NCBI GenBank assembly: GCA_963824985.1 | Contig: CAWGRQ010000015.1 | Location: 1 to 64,000 of the forward strand | DNA: 64,000 bases | Direction: 5' to 3' | From: JAFNAG01 sp963824985 | GTDB taxonomy: Bacteria > Acidobacteriota > UBA6911 | In this document: in pieces, positions 44,286 through 53,173 of the stretch | How the letters are laid out: every line of letters begins with the position of its first letter | How positions within the stretch are numbered: position 1 is the first letter of the stretch | Made by a program: the position numbers and the translations under genes | Notes under the pieces: generated by a model | Told to the model about the DNA's origin: nothing | The model's database searches: none | The model's input: only the letters and a program-made list of their open reading frames with translations

Positions 44286-45766
44286 ATGTTCGAAGCCTCC
44301 GCTTCAAGCTTGCCGTGACCAACGGCCTGTTTTTTTCGGTCTATTTCCTGCTCTTCGGATACGGGCGCTACCAGACGTTTTCCTACCGTGTAAACCGGGC
44401 CTTTACGCAGAGCCTGGAGCGCGAGGCGCAATTTTTTATCGATCGCGTCCGCCCGACCGAGGATGGATTCGAGTGGATCCAGCCCTATGTGCCGCCTGCC
44501 GACGCCATGGCGCTCGACAGTATTCGCCCTTTCTTTGTTTTGACCGATCTTGAGGGGAATGTCCTGCGCAAGGAGTTTTACGGCTACTACATCCGCGCAA
44601 TGCTGCTGCAGCGGGACCTGGACAACGTCCTGCACCATCAGGCGGGCGTCAGCGACGCTACCGCATCCAACGGCCGGCAGTTCCGTTTCATCAACAAGAT
44701 CATGTCCTCCGAGAGCGGAAGGCAGGTCGTGCTCCACCTCGGGCGATCCCTGGATCAGCTCAATGCGGTGAAGCAGGAATACATGCTGATCTACCTATAT
44801 TCGGTCCCTCTGGTTCTGGGGATCGCCGCGGTGGTCGGCTGGTTCTTCGCGGCGTATGCCTTGAAACCTTTCGAAGAGGTCGCAAAAACTGCGGAACTGA
44901 TTACTTCCGAAAAACTGGATACCAAGATTGTGAACGTCCGCAAGGAGCAGGAAGTTCAGCGCCTGGTGGAATCATTCAACGCCATGGTGGCGCGCCTCCG
45001 CCAGTCGTTCGCTCAAATGCGCCGGTTCAACGCCAACGTGGCGCATGAACTGCGCACGCCGCTGGCGATTCTCCAGGGCGAAAACGAGATCGCCTTGAGA
45101 TCCGAATCGCTGCCGGATGAGATTCGCGCCCTCCTGATCAGCAATCTCGAGGAACTGGAACGCCTGAACCGCATCGTGAATGATATCCTGACGCTGGCGG
45201 AGGCCGAGGCCGGAACCCAGCTTCTGCACAAGCAACCGACCAGATTCAACGATCTGATTTCGGACCTGGCCGACCAGATGGATGTCCTTGCCGCGGAACG
45301 TGACATCAAAATCGAGGTTCAGGAATTGCCCGATTCGGTGATTGATGCGGATCCGTTATGGCTGCGCCGCGCCGTGCTCAATCTGCTGGATAACGCCATC
45401 AAATACTCGCGGGATGGGGGCACGATCCGGATTGTGATGACCCACGAACGGGACATGGTGCGCCTGATCATTCATGATGACGGCATCGGCATCGCAGCCA
45501 AGGACCTGCCGTTTATATTCGACTGGCTGTTCCGCGCCGATCCAGCCCGGAGCCGCAACACCGGCGGGACGGGTTTGGGGCTGTCGCTGGTCAAATGGGT
45601 GATTGAGGCGCACGACGGTTCGATCCACGTATTCAGCGCTCCCGACCAGGGGGCCGATTTCCAGGTTGAGCTGCCCCTCATGCCTCGGGAATCCCAGAGC
45701 GCCCTCCGGGATTCGGCGGACGGGAAGGTCAAGGCTAAGTCGTTCATCCAGAGGCAGACGCTCTAG
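44282..45766 (+). CDS. sensor histidine kinase
   Basis: The 494-residue kinase has a first membrane helix (VTNGLFFSVYFLLFGYG), a periplasmic sensor of about 140 residues, and a second helix (SVPLVLGIAAVVGWFFAAYAL). A HAMP segment follows, then the H-box NVAHELRTPLAIL (about residue 255), N-box NLLDNAIKYS, G1 DDGIGIA and G2 GGTGLGLSLVKW. It phosphorylates the partner regulator encoded immediately upstream. The C-terminal tail after LPLMPRE is not conserved. Confidence 0.92.
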   Translation: MNVRSLRFKLAVTNGLFFSVYFLLFGYGRYQTFSYRVNRAFTQSLEREAQFFIDRVRPTEDGFEWIQPYVPPADAMALDSIRPFFVLTDLEGNVLRKEFYGYYIRAMLLQRDLDNVLHHQAGVSDATASNGRQFRFINKIMSSESGRQVVLHLGRSLDQLNAVKQEYMLIYLYSVPLVLGIAAVVGWFFAAYALKPFEEVAKTAELITSEKLDTKIVNVRKEQEVQRLVESFNAMVARLRQSFAQMRRFNANVAHELRTPLAILQGENEIALRSESLPDEIRALLISNLEELERLNRIVNDILTLAEAEAGTQLLHKQPTRFNDLISDLADQMDVLAAERDIKIEVQELPDSVIDADPLWLRRAVLNLLDNAIKYSRDGGTIRIVMTHERDMVRLIIHDDGIGIAAKDLPFIFDWLFRADPARSRNTGGTGLGLSLVKWVIEAHDGSIHVFSAPDQGADFQVELPLMPRESQSALRDSADGKVKAKSFIQRQTL

Positions 45767-45779
45767 CCCGCCAAGCGTA

Positions 45780-45899
45780 TTAGCGCCCAGTCAGTTCCAA
45801 TTCGTGTGCGCGTTCGCATACGGATTCCAGGAGCCCGGATCCAAGCAGTTTATGGACCTCCAGCGCAATGCCGATGACCCGTTCCTGAGAGTTCTTCAT
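45780..45899 (-). pseudogene. truncated GxxExxY-family protein
   Basis: The 39 codons from ATG 45899 read MKNSQERVIGIALEVHKLLG and SGLLESVCERAHELELTG, matching the start of GxxExxY (PDDEXK-like) proteins, which are normally 120-130 residues. A stop follows at once, so about two thirds is missing. It is flanked by the CGCAAAG repeat on its 5' side. Confidence 0.55.
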
Positions 45900-45959
45900 C
45901 CGGCATTTCAGCCCCATCGGACCTGACCCGCGGTCCCATTCCATGATCGACAATATTCT

Positions 45960-46126
45960 GCATCTGTTTAGCCGATGCTGAACAGCAGAACGCGAAGCGC
46001 TGCGCCCACGCCTGTTGCTCAGTGTCGATCTTTGCGCCTTTGCGTTTTGCTTCTTCATCCATTTGATTTGGCTAAACAATTACAATATTCTTTGACAATC
46101 CGTGAAATCCGTGGCGTTTTTGCTTT
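45960..46126. repeat. composite dispersed repeat (CGCAAAG family plus CACGGATT half-unit)
   Basis: It contains GAACAGCAGAACGCGAAGCG (compare 8940), a 45-base segment (46039-46083) identical to 9092-9136, and then a single CACGGATT-family arm, CAATCCGTGAAATCCGTGGC (46096-46115), shared with 34897-34916. Two repeat families are thus directly abutted. No coding content is seen. Confidence 0.7.
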
Positions 46127-46163
46127 TGATTGCCCGGGGATACGATACCCCCACCGGATTGCC

Positions 46164-46193
46164 TTGCCTTTTAGCCCTTCTGCAAAGTATAAT
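46164..46193 (+). promoter_or_regulatory. sigma-70-like promoter of rplU-rpmA
   Basis: TTGCCT (46164-46169), an 18-bp spacer and a perfect TATAAT (46188-46193) lie 28 bp before the rplU start, giving a leader of about 20 nt with GGAGG. Confidence 0.7.
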
Positions 46194-46221
46194 GCGTGTT
46201 TTGTCACTGGAGGTCGCGACT

Positions 46222-46548
46222 GTGTATGCCGTCATAAGAAGTGGTGGGAAGCAGTATCGGGTTGTCGAGGGCGAGGCTGTCTGCGTGGAAAAGCTGGATC
46301 TCGAATCGGGGTCCACAGTAGAGTTCACTGACGTGCTGCTTGTCCAGGCCGGCGAGCAGACCCATATCGGCCGTCCCGTGGTAGCCGGCGCCAGCGTCAG
46401 CGGTACCGTGGAAGCTCAGGCTCGGGGCGAAAAAGTCCTGGTTTTCAAATACAAGGCCAAGAAACAGTACCGCCGCACCCGCGGGCACCGGCAGGCGTTT
46501 TCCAAGGTGCACATCGACAAGATCAGCGTGGCGGCAGGGAAGGCATAG
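46222..46548 (+). CDS. rplU: 50S ribosomal protein L21
   Basis: The 108-residue protein reads VYAVIRSGGKQYRVVEGEAV and ends with KYKAKKQYRRTRGHRQ and the L21 C-terminal strand (FSKVHIDKIS). GTG 46222 has GGAGG about eight bases upstream. It is paired with rpmA, 14 bp downstream, as in most bacteria. Confidence 0.96.
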   Translation: MYAVIRSGGKQYRVVEGEAVCVEKLDLESGSTVEFTDVLLVQAGEQTHIGRPVVAGASVSGTVEAQARGEKVLVFKYKAKKQYRRTRGHRQAFSKVHIDKISVAAGKA

Positions 46549-46562
46549 CTGCAGAGGGTATC

Positions 46563-46820
46563 ATGGCACATAAAAAAGGCGTCGGCAGTTCCAGAAACGG
46601 GCGTGATTCCCAAGCACAGCGGCTGGGAGTGAAGCGTTTCGCGGGCCAGTTGGTCAGCGGAGGATCCATCATCGTCCGGCAGCGGGGAAGCAAGCTGAAA
46701 CCGGGACGAAACGTCGGGATCGGCAGCGATGACACGCTGTACGCAAAGGTGTCGGGCGTGGTCAGGTTCCAGGATCGCGGCCGGCTGGGGCGTTTCGTTC
46801 ACATCGAGGCGCAATCATAA
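46563..46820 (+). CDS. rpmA: 50S ribosomal protein L27
   Basis: The 85-residue protein starts MAHKKGVGSSRNGRDS without a cleavable Firmicutes-type prepeptide. It contains LGVKRFAGQLVSGGSIIVRQRG and GSDDTLYAKVSGVV. L27's N-terminus reaches the peptidyl-transferase centre. A strong terminator follows at 46856. Confidence 0.97.
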   Translation: MAHKKGVGSSRNGRDSQAQRLGVKRFAGQLVSGGSIIVRQRGSKLKPGRNVGIGSDDTLYAKVSGVVRFQDRGRLGRFVHIEAQS

Positions 46821-46855
46821 CCACCGGAACCGCTCACAAGCAAGCTGCTGCAGAC

Positions 46856-46884
46856 AGGACCCCGTACGGGGTCCTTTGCTTTTT
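46856..46884 (+). terminator. Rho-independent terminator after rpmA
   Basis: AGGACCCC-GTAC-GGGGTCCT forms a perfect 8-bp stem with a 4-base loop, followed by TTGCTTTTT. It would end, or attenuate, transcription between rpmA and obg, keeping ribosomal protein output above that of the GTPase. Confidence 0.85.
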
Positions 46885-46956
46885 GCCCCGCATGGTTTAT
46901 GAATATTCCGGGTTGCGATTCCGGATCGGCGGTCGCGCCGCCCATCGAGACGACTG

Positions 46957-47976
46957 ATGTTCATCGATCGTGCCAGGATCACCGTGCAGGCCGGTAACGG
47001 CGGCAACGGCTGCCTTGCCTTCCGCAGGGAGAAATTCGTGCCGCGCGGCGGTCCAAGCGGAGGCGATGGCGGCAAGGGGGGCGACGTTTACCTGGACTGT
47101 TCCGATCGGATCAATACGCTGCTCCATTTCCAGTATAAGCGGCTCTTCAAGGCCGGGAGGGGACGACACGGAGAGGGATCAACGCGTCACGGCAGGGATG
47201 GGGAGGATGTTACGATTCTGGTCCCGCCGGGAACGCAGGTTTACCAGGAGCCCGAACATGTAATGCTCAAGGATTTTTCGCAGCCGGGGGAGCGGTTGCT
47301 GGTCGCCGTGGGGGGCAAAGGAGGGAAGGGGAACGCGCGGTTTGCCACCGCCACGAATCAGGCGCCCCGCCGGGTGGAACCCGGGCGCCCGGGGGAACTG
47401 CTGGAATTGTCGTTGAATCTGAAACTGATCGCGGACGTCGGCTTGATCGGGTTCCCCAACGCGGGCAAATCGACGCTGATTTCACGCATCAGCGCCGCCC
47501 GGCCGAAAATCGCGGATTATCCGTTCACGACGCTGGCGCCTCATCTCGGGGTGGTGGCCGTGGACGATTTCCGCACCTTCGTGGTTGCCGACATCCCCGG
47601 GCTGATCGAAGGGGCGCACGAGGGTCATGGACTCGGCGATCAGTTTTTAAAGCATGTCGAACGGACCAAAGTTTTCGTTCACCTTGTGGATGTAAGCCAG
47701 CCGGAGCGCGATCCGATTGCCGATTACAAAACGATCATGCGCGAGCTGACCCTGTTCAATCCGGAGATGGCATTACGACGCCAGGTAGTGACGGCATCGA
47801 AGATTGATGCGCTCGCCGACCGCCGCATGCTCACGCGGTTGCGTATGATGTGCCGGCGGCGAGGCATCGTGTTTCATCCGATTTCTGCCGTCACCGGGGA
47901 AGGGATACCGGAACTGATCCGGCTGCTGGACCAGATTCTAAGCGGCGCAGCCGAACCCGGAGGAGCGCGCTCGTAG
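46957..47976 (+). CDS. obgE: GTPase Obg/CgtA
   Basis: The 339-residue protein has the glycine-rich Obg fold (VQAGNGGNGCLAFRREKFVP, GGDGGKGGDVYL) and then the G domain: G1 GFPNAGKST, G2 YPFTTLAPH, G3 DIPGLIEGA, with TASKID at the G4 position instead of NKxD. It acts in 50S assembly and stress control. No C-terminal OCT domain is present. It is the normal neighbour of rplU-rpmA. Confidence 0.95.
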   Translation: MFIDRARITVQAGNGGNGCLAFRREKFVPRGGPSGGDGGKGGDVYLDCSDRINTLLHFQYKRLFKAGRGRHGEGSTRHGRDGEDVTILVPPGTQVYQEPEHVMLKDFSQPGERLLVAVGGKGGKGNARFATATNQAPRRVEPGRPGELLELSLNLKLIADVGLIGFPNAGKSTLISRISAARPKIADYPFTTLAPHLGVVAVDDFRTFVVADIPGLIEGAHEGHGLGDQFLKHVERTKVFVHLVDVSQPERDPIADYKTIMRELTLFNPEMALRRQVVTASKIDALADRRMLTRLRMMCRRRGIVFHPISAVTGEGIPELIRLLDQILSGAAEPGGARS

Positions 47977-48140
47977 CGGCCTGGCTGCTCGAATTCCGAT
48001 ATCCTTCAGGGTGCTGTGAGCCCGCGCGCGGCATCCCGGAAAGTACTGCGGGCTCCGGGGCGCTCCCGCGCCGATGCAAAGGACGATCATTCCGGGGACG
48101 GCGTCTGTCGCCTCTGTGGGAGAGGCGGAGGAGACTCAGC

Positions 48141-48824
48141 GTGGCTAATAGAATGGGGGTTCTGGGCGGGAGCTTCAACCCGGTGCACAACGGGCACCTC
48201 CATCTGGCGTCCTGCAGCCGCAATATCCTCGGGCTGTCCGGGATTCATTTCGTGGTCGCCGGCATCCCTCCCCACAAGCCGCCGGAGAACCTGATCCCAT
48301 TCCATCACCGCTATGCCATGGTGAGCCTGGCCACGGCCGGTTGCCCCCATCTGTTCCCGTCCCAGGTGGAACTTGAGCCGCCGGTCAGCCCGTTTACTTT
48401 CGAAACGCTGGCCAAGCTGGCTCGACGGTTTGACATGACCGGCAAGGAGCTGTACTTTATCGCCGGCGGGGATTCACTGCTGGAAGTGGCCGGATGGCAT
48501 CAAAGCGAATTGTTGCTCCAGTCCTATAACTTTGTTTTCATCATGCGCCCCGGGGTAAATCTGCCGGACATCAGGTCGGTTCTGCCTGATTCAGCTGCGG
48601 CACGCGTGGTTGACTGCCGGAATCTGGTCCGGGAGCAGGCGCGCACCGCGGCCGACGCCGGGATGGTGGACGCCGGGTGCCGTATCTTCCTGTTGGATGC
48701 AGGCGCGCCGGACATTGCCGCTTCCCAGGTGCGCACGCTGGCCGCTGCCGGGAAACCGATAGGGCATCTGGTGCCGGCGACGGTGAGTGAATATATTCTG
48801 AAACTCCATCTCTACGGTGAATGA
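48141..48824 (+). CDS. nadD: nicotinate-nucleotide adenylyltransferase
   Basis: The 227-residue protein has the nucleotidyltransferase motif GVLGGSFNPVHNGHLHLA, PPHKPPENLIPFHHRYAM, FIAGGDSLLEVAGWH and the C-terminal PDIAASQVRTLAAAG (ISSTxIR-like). It makes deamido-NAD. GTG 48141 has GGAGGAG eight bases upstream. The 164 bp after obg contain no gene. Its stop overlaps rsfS (ATGA). Confidence 0.93.
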   Translation: MANRMGVLGGSFNPVHNGHLHLASCSRNILGLSGIHFVVAGIPPHKPPENLIPFHHRYAMVSLATAGCPHLFPSQVELEPPVSPFTFETLAKLARRFDMTGKELYFIAGGDSLLEVAGWHQSELLLQSYNFVFIMRPGVNLPDIRSVLPDSAAARVVDCRNLVREQARTAADAGMVDAGCRIFLLDAGAPDIAASQVRTLAAAGKPIGHLVPATVSEYILKLHLYGE

Positions 48825-49222
48825 TGAATCGAGCGTTGCAGATTGCCATTAAAGCTGTCGACGATAAAAAGGGCATCGACATGGTCGCCATGGATATCTC
48901 CGGGGTCGCCAGCTTCGCCGATTATTTCCTGATTTGTTCCGGCGATTCGACGCGCCAGATTCAGGCGATCGCCGACGAGCTTCAGGAGCAGCTGGCCGCC
49001 GACGGGCATCGCCCCTCGCATGTCGAGGGGTACAACAACGCGGAGTGGATCCTGCTGGATTATGCCGATCTGGTGATCCACGTCTTCTCCCGACGGGCTC
49101 GGGAGTATTACGATCTCGAACGCCTGTGGCGGGATGCCAAACTGCTCGACGTCGGCATTGTGCTGGCGCAAGCGGAAGCGAAAACCGCGCCCGTGAAGCG
49201 CGGTCGAAAGCGCAATTCCTGA
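48821..49222 (+). CDS. rsfS: ribosomal silencing factor RsfS
   Basis: The 133-residue protein has DMVAMDISGVASFADYFLIC, VEGYNNAEWILLDYADLVIHVF and EYYDLERLWRDA, the RsfS/Iojap core. It binds L14 and blocks subunit joining in starvation. Start at ATG 48821 within the nadD stop. A basic tail (KRGRKRN) closes the protein. Confidence 0.95.
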   Translation: MMNRALQIAIKAVDDKKGIDMVAMDISGVASFADYFLICSGDSTRQIQAIADELQEQLAADGHRPSHVEGYNNAEWILLDYADLVIHVFSRRAREYYDLERLWRDAKLLDVGIVLAQAEAKTAPVKRGRKRNS

Positions 49223-49231
49223 GCTGGCACC

Positions 49232-49702
49232 ATGCGCATCAAGATCTGCTGGGTGGGAAAAACACAAAATGCGCCGATAAGATCTCTGCTGGCGGATTAC
49301 CTGGAAAGGTTGCGGCACCTGACGCCGGTGGCAACGGTGGAGGTCGCCGACCTCTCCAAGCGGAGGGGGCTTCGTGGCGCCGCGCTGATGGCCGCGGAGG
49401 CTGTCACATTGGCCCGGGCGTTCACGCCCGAGTGCCGCAAGGTGGTACTCGATGAACGGGGGCGGCAGTTCACTTCCCGTGAATTTGCCCGCTGGATGGA
49501 ATCGGAGCAGGTCCACGGCACCAGGGAGATCACCTTCGTGATCGGGGGGCAGGAGGGCATTGACGGGAAGCTCGCGGAACAAGCGCACCTCAGGCTTTCT
49601 CTGGGACCCATGACCTGGACCCACGAGATGGCTCGCGTGCTCCTGGTGGAACAGCTCTATCGCGCTCTTTGCATCGTACGCAACATTCCGTATCATAAAT
49701 AG
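49232..49702 (+). CDS. rlmH: 23S rRNA (pseudouridine1915-N3)-methyltransferase RlmH
   Basis: The 156-residue SPOUT protein has MRIKICWVGKTQ, VVLDERGRQFTSREFARWM, TFVIGGQEGIDGKL and LRLSLGPMTWTHEMARVLLVEQLYRA, a full RlmH signature. It lies 9 bp after rsfS, the common rsfS-rlmH arrangement. Confidence 0.96.
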   Translation: MRIKICWVGKTQNAPIRSLLADYLERLRHLTPVATVEVADLSKRRGLRGAALMAAEAVTLARAFTPECRKVVLDERGRQFTSREFARWMESEQVHGTREITFVIGGQEGIDGKLAEQAHLRLSLGPMTWTHEMARVLLVEQLYRALCIVRNIPYHK

Positions 49703-49723
49703 GCAATCGGGGAAACTGCACGG

Positions 49724-50080
49724 ATGGACGAAAAAAAGCTGGCTCATTTCAAGGAAAAGCTGACGCAGAAGAAACTTTCGCTGGCGGAGATGGTGGTTCG
49801 GACTGAGAGTTATGGCCGCGAAAAGGAGCCGGCAATCCAGGATGTGGCCGACATGGCCGTGGAGTCCTACACCAGGGAGTTCATGTTCGGCAAGAGTTCC
49901 GGCGATCGTGCCGTCCTGCTGATGATCAATGAAGCCCTGGAACGCATCAAGGACCAGTCATTCGGGATGTGTGTGCATTGCGAGGAGCCGATTCAGCCGA
50001 AACGGTTGGAGGCTGTCCCCTGGGCCCAGTACTGCCTCCGTTGCCAGGGCCTGCAGGAAAAGGGTTTGCTGAAAGAATGA
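49724..50080 (+). CDS. DksA/TraR-family C4 zinc-finger protein
   Basis: The 118-residue protein has an N-terminal coiled coil and a C4 zinc finger CVHC-x17-CLRC (about residues 83-107) with EEPIQPKRLEAVPWAQYC, the DksA-type knuckle. DksA proteins bind the RNA polymerase secondary channel. The acidic tip motif of E. coli DksA is not clearly present, so a related TraR/YbiI-like role is possible. It follows rlmH by 21 bp. Confidence 0.85.
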   Translation: MDEKKLAHFKEKLTQKKLSLAEMVVRTESYGREKEPAIQDVADMAVESYTREFMFGKSSGDRAVLLMINEALERIKDQSFGMCVHCEEPIQPKRLEAVPWAQYCLRCQGLQEKGLLKE

Positions 50081-50180
50081 CCCTGGATGGCTTCGCCGCG
50101 GGGGACATTCCGCCTTTCCAGCCGTCGCTTTCAGCACCACCCGGGAGTTCATCCCCGAGCGGAACGTCCCCCTTCTCAAG

Positions 50181-50978
50181 GTGAATCCAGAACCTTTTCT
50201 CCTGATGCGTCGAGATCCTCCCCCCTCCCCGCTGCGCCGGCTCGCCGATGGGGTCCTCAACCTCCTGTACCCGGAATCGTGCCTGGTGTGTGCCGATGCC
50301 GTCGCGCGCTCCCAGAACTGCGGCGTTTGCCGGCGATGCCGGGAAAAGATCCTGCAACTCCGCATTACCGGATCGGTTTGCCCGGCTTGCGGCTTACCCT
50401 ATCGGGGTTTCGACGGCGGAGGGGAGGCCCATTTGTGCGGCCGGTGCACTCTGTCTCTGCCTCCCTATTCCGGCGCCCGGGCCTATGGCTGGTACGGCTC
50501 CGAACTGAGCCGCATCATACAGGCGCTTAAGTTTGAGGGGCGCCAGAACCTGGCGCGGTTGCTCACACCGCTGATGGCGGAGACATTGCTGGAGGCCTGG
50601 GACCTTCGGGAAATCGACCTGGTCGTACCGGTCCCGCTGCACCCGAAGCGCCAGCGGGAACGCGGTTATAATCAGGCCGCGCTCCTGGCACGCGGCCTGG
50701 CACAACAGGTGGGACTCCCCTTCCGGCCTGCGGCGCTTGCCCGCATGCGCTGCACCCTCCCCCAAGTCGGACTGAGCGACCCGGAACGCGCTCGCAACCT
50801 GCGCCATGCCTTTTGGTCCCCGCCATCCTCAAAAATCATGGACTTGCGGATTCTCCTGATCGACGATGTTATGACCACCGGGGCTACGGTCGCCAGCGCC
50901 ACGGAGGCATTGCTGGCTGCAGGCGCGCTTCGGGTGACCGTCCTCACGGCCGCCCGGGCCGTCGCCGGGCCCGAATAA
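50181..50978 (+). CDS. ComF-family phosphoribosyltransferase-like protein
   Basis: The 265-residue protein has an N-terminal zinc-binding segment (CLVC...CGVCRRC, CPACGLPY, CGRC). A phosphoribosyltransferase fold follows with VVPVPLHPKRQRERGYNQAALLA and LLIDDVMTTGATVASA. ComF proteins act in DNA uptake or repair linked to competence; biochemical activity is not settled. GTG 50181 is used; ATG 50205 is an alternative. Confidence 0.88.
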   Translation: MNPEPFLLMRRDPPPSPLRRLADGVLNLLYPESCLVCADAVARSQNCGVCRRCREKILQLRITGSVCPACGLPYRGFDGGGEAHLCGRCTLSLPPYSGARAYGWYGSELSRIIQALKFEGRQNLARLLTPLMAETLLEAWDLREIDLVVPVPLHPKRQRERGYNQAALLARGLAQQVGLPFRPAALARMRCTLPQVGLSDPERARNLRHAFWSPPSSKIMDLRILLIDDVMTTGATVASATEALLAAGALRVTVLTAARAVAGPE

Positions 50979-51028
50979 CCACACCGGATGCGAACGCGCC
51001 GTCGGTCGGCGGCTCAGGATCGTAGAGG

Positions 51029-51442
51029 TTACTTGGCTGGATTTGGGGGCGGCGGTTCGTGGGTATGGGTGCGGTGCCGGTTGTCCAGATTCTCCAGGGT
51101 GTCATCAAAGCGAAGCAGCTGCTCGGGGCGCAGAAGGGCGCGAATCGCTTCGTTGGTTTCCGCCCGGAGCTTTTCATACTGAGGACGAAATTGCCGGGAA
51201 AGAGTGCGATAACGATCCGAGCTTTGCCGGATAATGCTCTCGAGCTGCTGTTTCTGACCGGCGTCCAGGTTCAGACTCTGCGCCATCTCTTCGGTGATAT
51301 CGTGCGAGTTTGGCACCCGGGACCTGAGGGGCGGGCCGGCCACGATGTGGTCGCGGTAAATATTTTGAGCCACGCCACCCGCAATCCCCCCCAGCACAAA
51401 TATCGCGACCAGTAGAAGAGCCGCGCTCGTCTTTGATTTCAT
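51029..51442 (-). CDS. LTXXQ/Spy-like periplasmic protein
   Basis: The 137-residue protein has a signal or anchor helix (ALLLVAIFVLGGIAGGVAQ). A helical core follows (ITEEMAQSLNLDAGQKQQLESI, then RFRPQYEKL-like QFRPQYEKLRAET and LLRPEQLLRFD) with the L-x-P-E-Q pattern of LTXXQ proteins (CpxP/Spy/zinc-resistance type). These sense or buffer envelope stress. It lies 11 bp after the anti-sigma gene in one operon. Confidence 0.75.
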   Translation of the reverse strand: MKSKTSAALLLVAIFVLGGIAGGVAQNIYRDHIVAGPPLRSRVPNSHDITEEMAQSLNLDAGQKQQLESIIRQSSDRYRTLSRQFRPQYEKLRAETNEAIRALLRPEQLLRFDDTLENLDNRHRTHTHEPPPPNPAK

Positions 51443-51453
51443 CCTGTCTTTCC

Positions 51454-51954
51454 TCAGCGAGCCTGCTTTACGGGGGTGATGAGGCCTGGGTTGGCTGGTT
51501 TTTCCGCGAGCGCATGAATCACGCTCTCCTCCGTAATCTCTTCCGCGATCACCATTCGGGTCGGTCGGTCCCCGGAAAGGAAAATGCTGTCATAGGCCTG
51601 GTAAAAATCCATTCTGGGACCGCGAAATTCGAAGTAGGCAAACAAGGAGATTATTACCAGAGTAACGGTTGCCAGGGCCGGCACGATGGGCCGCGAAAGC
51701 CCCAGAATGATCTGCCAGATTGTGATGCTCTGGGATTCCCTCTCGATGCGTGCCCGCAATCGTGAATAGAAGAAGGGCGGCGGCTCCAGCGCGGGAATGG
51801 ATTGGCCGATACGGCGCGGGATCATCAGAATCTTCCATTCCCGTGCACAGGATGGACAATCCCCTAGATGGAGGTCCAACCGCTCCTGTTCCCCTGGAGA
51901 CAATTCATCATCCATCAGCCGGAAAAGCCAGCCGCGCACCAGCCCGCATTCCAT
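51454..51954 (-). CDS. zinc-binding anti-sigma factor (ZAS domain)
   Basis: The 166-residue protein starts MECGLVRGWLFRLMDDELSP and has HLGDCPSC at about residues 29-36, the H-x3-C-x2-C zinc site of ZAS anti-sigma factors. A single membrane helix (PALATVTLVIISLFAYFEF) and a short periplasmic tail follow. ATG 51954 is chosen for GAGG eight bases upstream; TTG 51981 or ATG 51978 would add nine or eight residues. An ECF sigma gene normally precedes such a gene; here queA lies upstream and no sigma gene is present. Confidence 0.85.
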   Translation of the reverse strand: MECGLVRGWLFRLMDDELSPGEQERLDLHLGDCPSCAREWKILMIPRRIGQSIPALEPPPFFYSRLRARIERESQSITIWQIILGLSRPIVPALATVTLVIISLFAYFEFRGPRMDFYQAYDSIFLSGDRPTRMVIAEEITEESVIHALAEKPANPGLITPVKQAR

Positions 51955-52128
51955 GTGGTCGTCCTCAATCCGCCTCATCAATTTCTACTACGCCATATCG
52001 GGCAATATATTTCATTTCTTAACATATGCGGTGGTACGAGTTACCCATTCGGTTTTTCGATGGAACCCGCGGGTTTCGCGACCAAAACCAGGCACAGGGG
52101 CGCATCCTCCCCCAGAGCCCGGTGCTGC

Positions 52129-53166
52129 TCAGAGGATGAGCATGCAGTCGCCGTAGCTGAAAAACCTGTAGCCGCAGGCAATTGCTTCCCGGTAGCATTC
52201 GAGCATGAAATCCCGGCCGGCAAAAGCGCATACCAGCATGAATAGGGTGGACTTAGGCAGGTGGAAATTCGTCAGCAGGCCGTCCAGCATGCGAAACTCG
52301 AACCCGGGGTAAATGAACAGGTCACAAAACCCCCTGGTTTCCCCTCCAAATGCGCACCCCTGGTGAGCGAGGTGCTCCAGCACCCGGGTCGTGGTAGTGC
52401 CGACGGCAATCAGATGACGCCCTTCCGACCGATATCCACGGATGGCGGTTGCCGCCTGCGCTGACACCTCAAAATATTCCGGCACCATCCGGTGGCTTTC
52501 AATCTGTTGACACCTCACGGGTTGGAAGGTTCCATACCCCACATGCAGCAAAATCTCACAGATGGAAACTCCTTTTGCAGCAAGCACTTGTAGGACTTCC
52601 GGAGTAAAATGCAGGCCTGCGGTCGGTGCCGCGACCGACCCGGACTCCCGGGCGAATACCGTTTGATAGCGCACCCGATCCGATCCGAGATCTTCACCCG
52701 GCTGTCGGCGGATGTAGGGGGGCAGCGGGGGTTCCCCCAGTACTTCCAGCCGCACTCGCACATCGCGGTCCGATTCGAAGGCCAGGATTCGCGTTCCGTC
52801 GGGCTTGATTTCCACGACCGTGGCGCACAGATCACCGATTTCAAGGATCTCACCCTGTTTGGCCTTCCTCCCGGGCCGGACCAGCGCGTTCCAATGGCAA
52901 GGATCCTCTTCCCGCAGCAGGAGAACTTCAATGCTCTCGGCACGGCCGCGCCGGCGGGCGCGCAGACGGGCCGGGAAGACCCGTGTCGTGTTGATCACCA
53001 GAAAGTGTTCCGGGCCGAGGATGGCGGGCAGATCGCAGAACTTATGGTGGGCAATCGTTTGATTCTGGCGCCGGATCAGCATGAGCCGCGACCGGTCGCG
53101 CTCAGGAAGGGGATGCTGGGCAATGAGGTGCTCAGGTAGCGGAAAATCGAATGAGCTGAGATCCAC
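52129..53166 (-). CDS. queA: S-adenosylmethionine:tRNA ribosyltransferase-isomerase
   Basis: The 345-residue protein has FDFPLPEHLIAQHPLPERDRSR, VINTTRVFPARL, PLPPYIRR, SVAAPTAGLHFT, HVGYGTFQPVR and TNFHLPKSTLFMLVCAF, all QueA signatures. It makes epoxyqueuosine on tRNA. It is 7 bp downstream of the YihY gene and probably co-transcribed. Confidence 0.97.
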   Translation of the reverse strand: MDLSSFDFPLPEHLIAQHPLPERDRSRLMLIRRQNQTIAHHKFCDLPAILGPEHFLVINTTRVFPARLRARRRGRAESIEVLLLREEDPCHWNALVRPGRKAKQGEILEIGDLCATVVEIKPDGTRILAFESDRDVRVRLEVLGEPPLPPYIRRQPGEDLGSDRVRYQTVFARESGSVAAPTAGLHFTPEVLQVLAAKGVSICEILLHVGYGTFQPVRCQQIESHRMVPEYFEVSAQAATAIRGYRSEGRHLIAVGTTTTRVLEHLAHQGCAFGGETRGFCDLFIYPGFEFRMLDGLLTNFHLPKSTLFMLVCAFAGRDFMLECYREAIACGYRFFSYGDCMLIL

Positions 53167-53173
53167 GGGTCTG

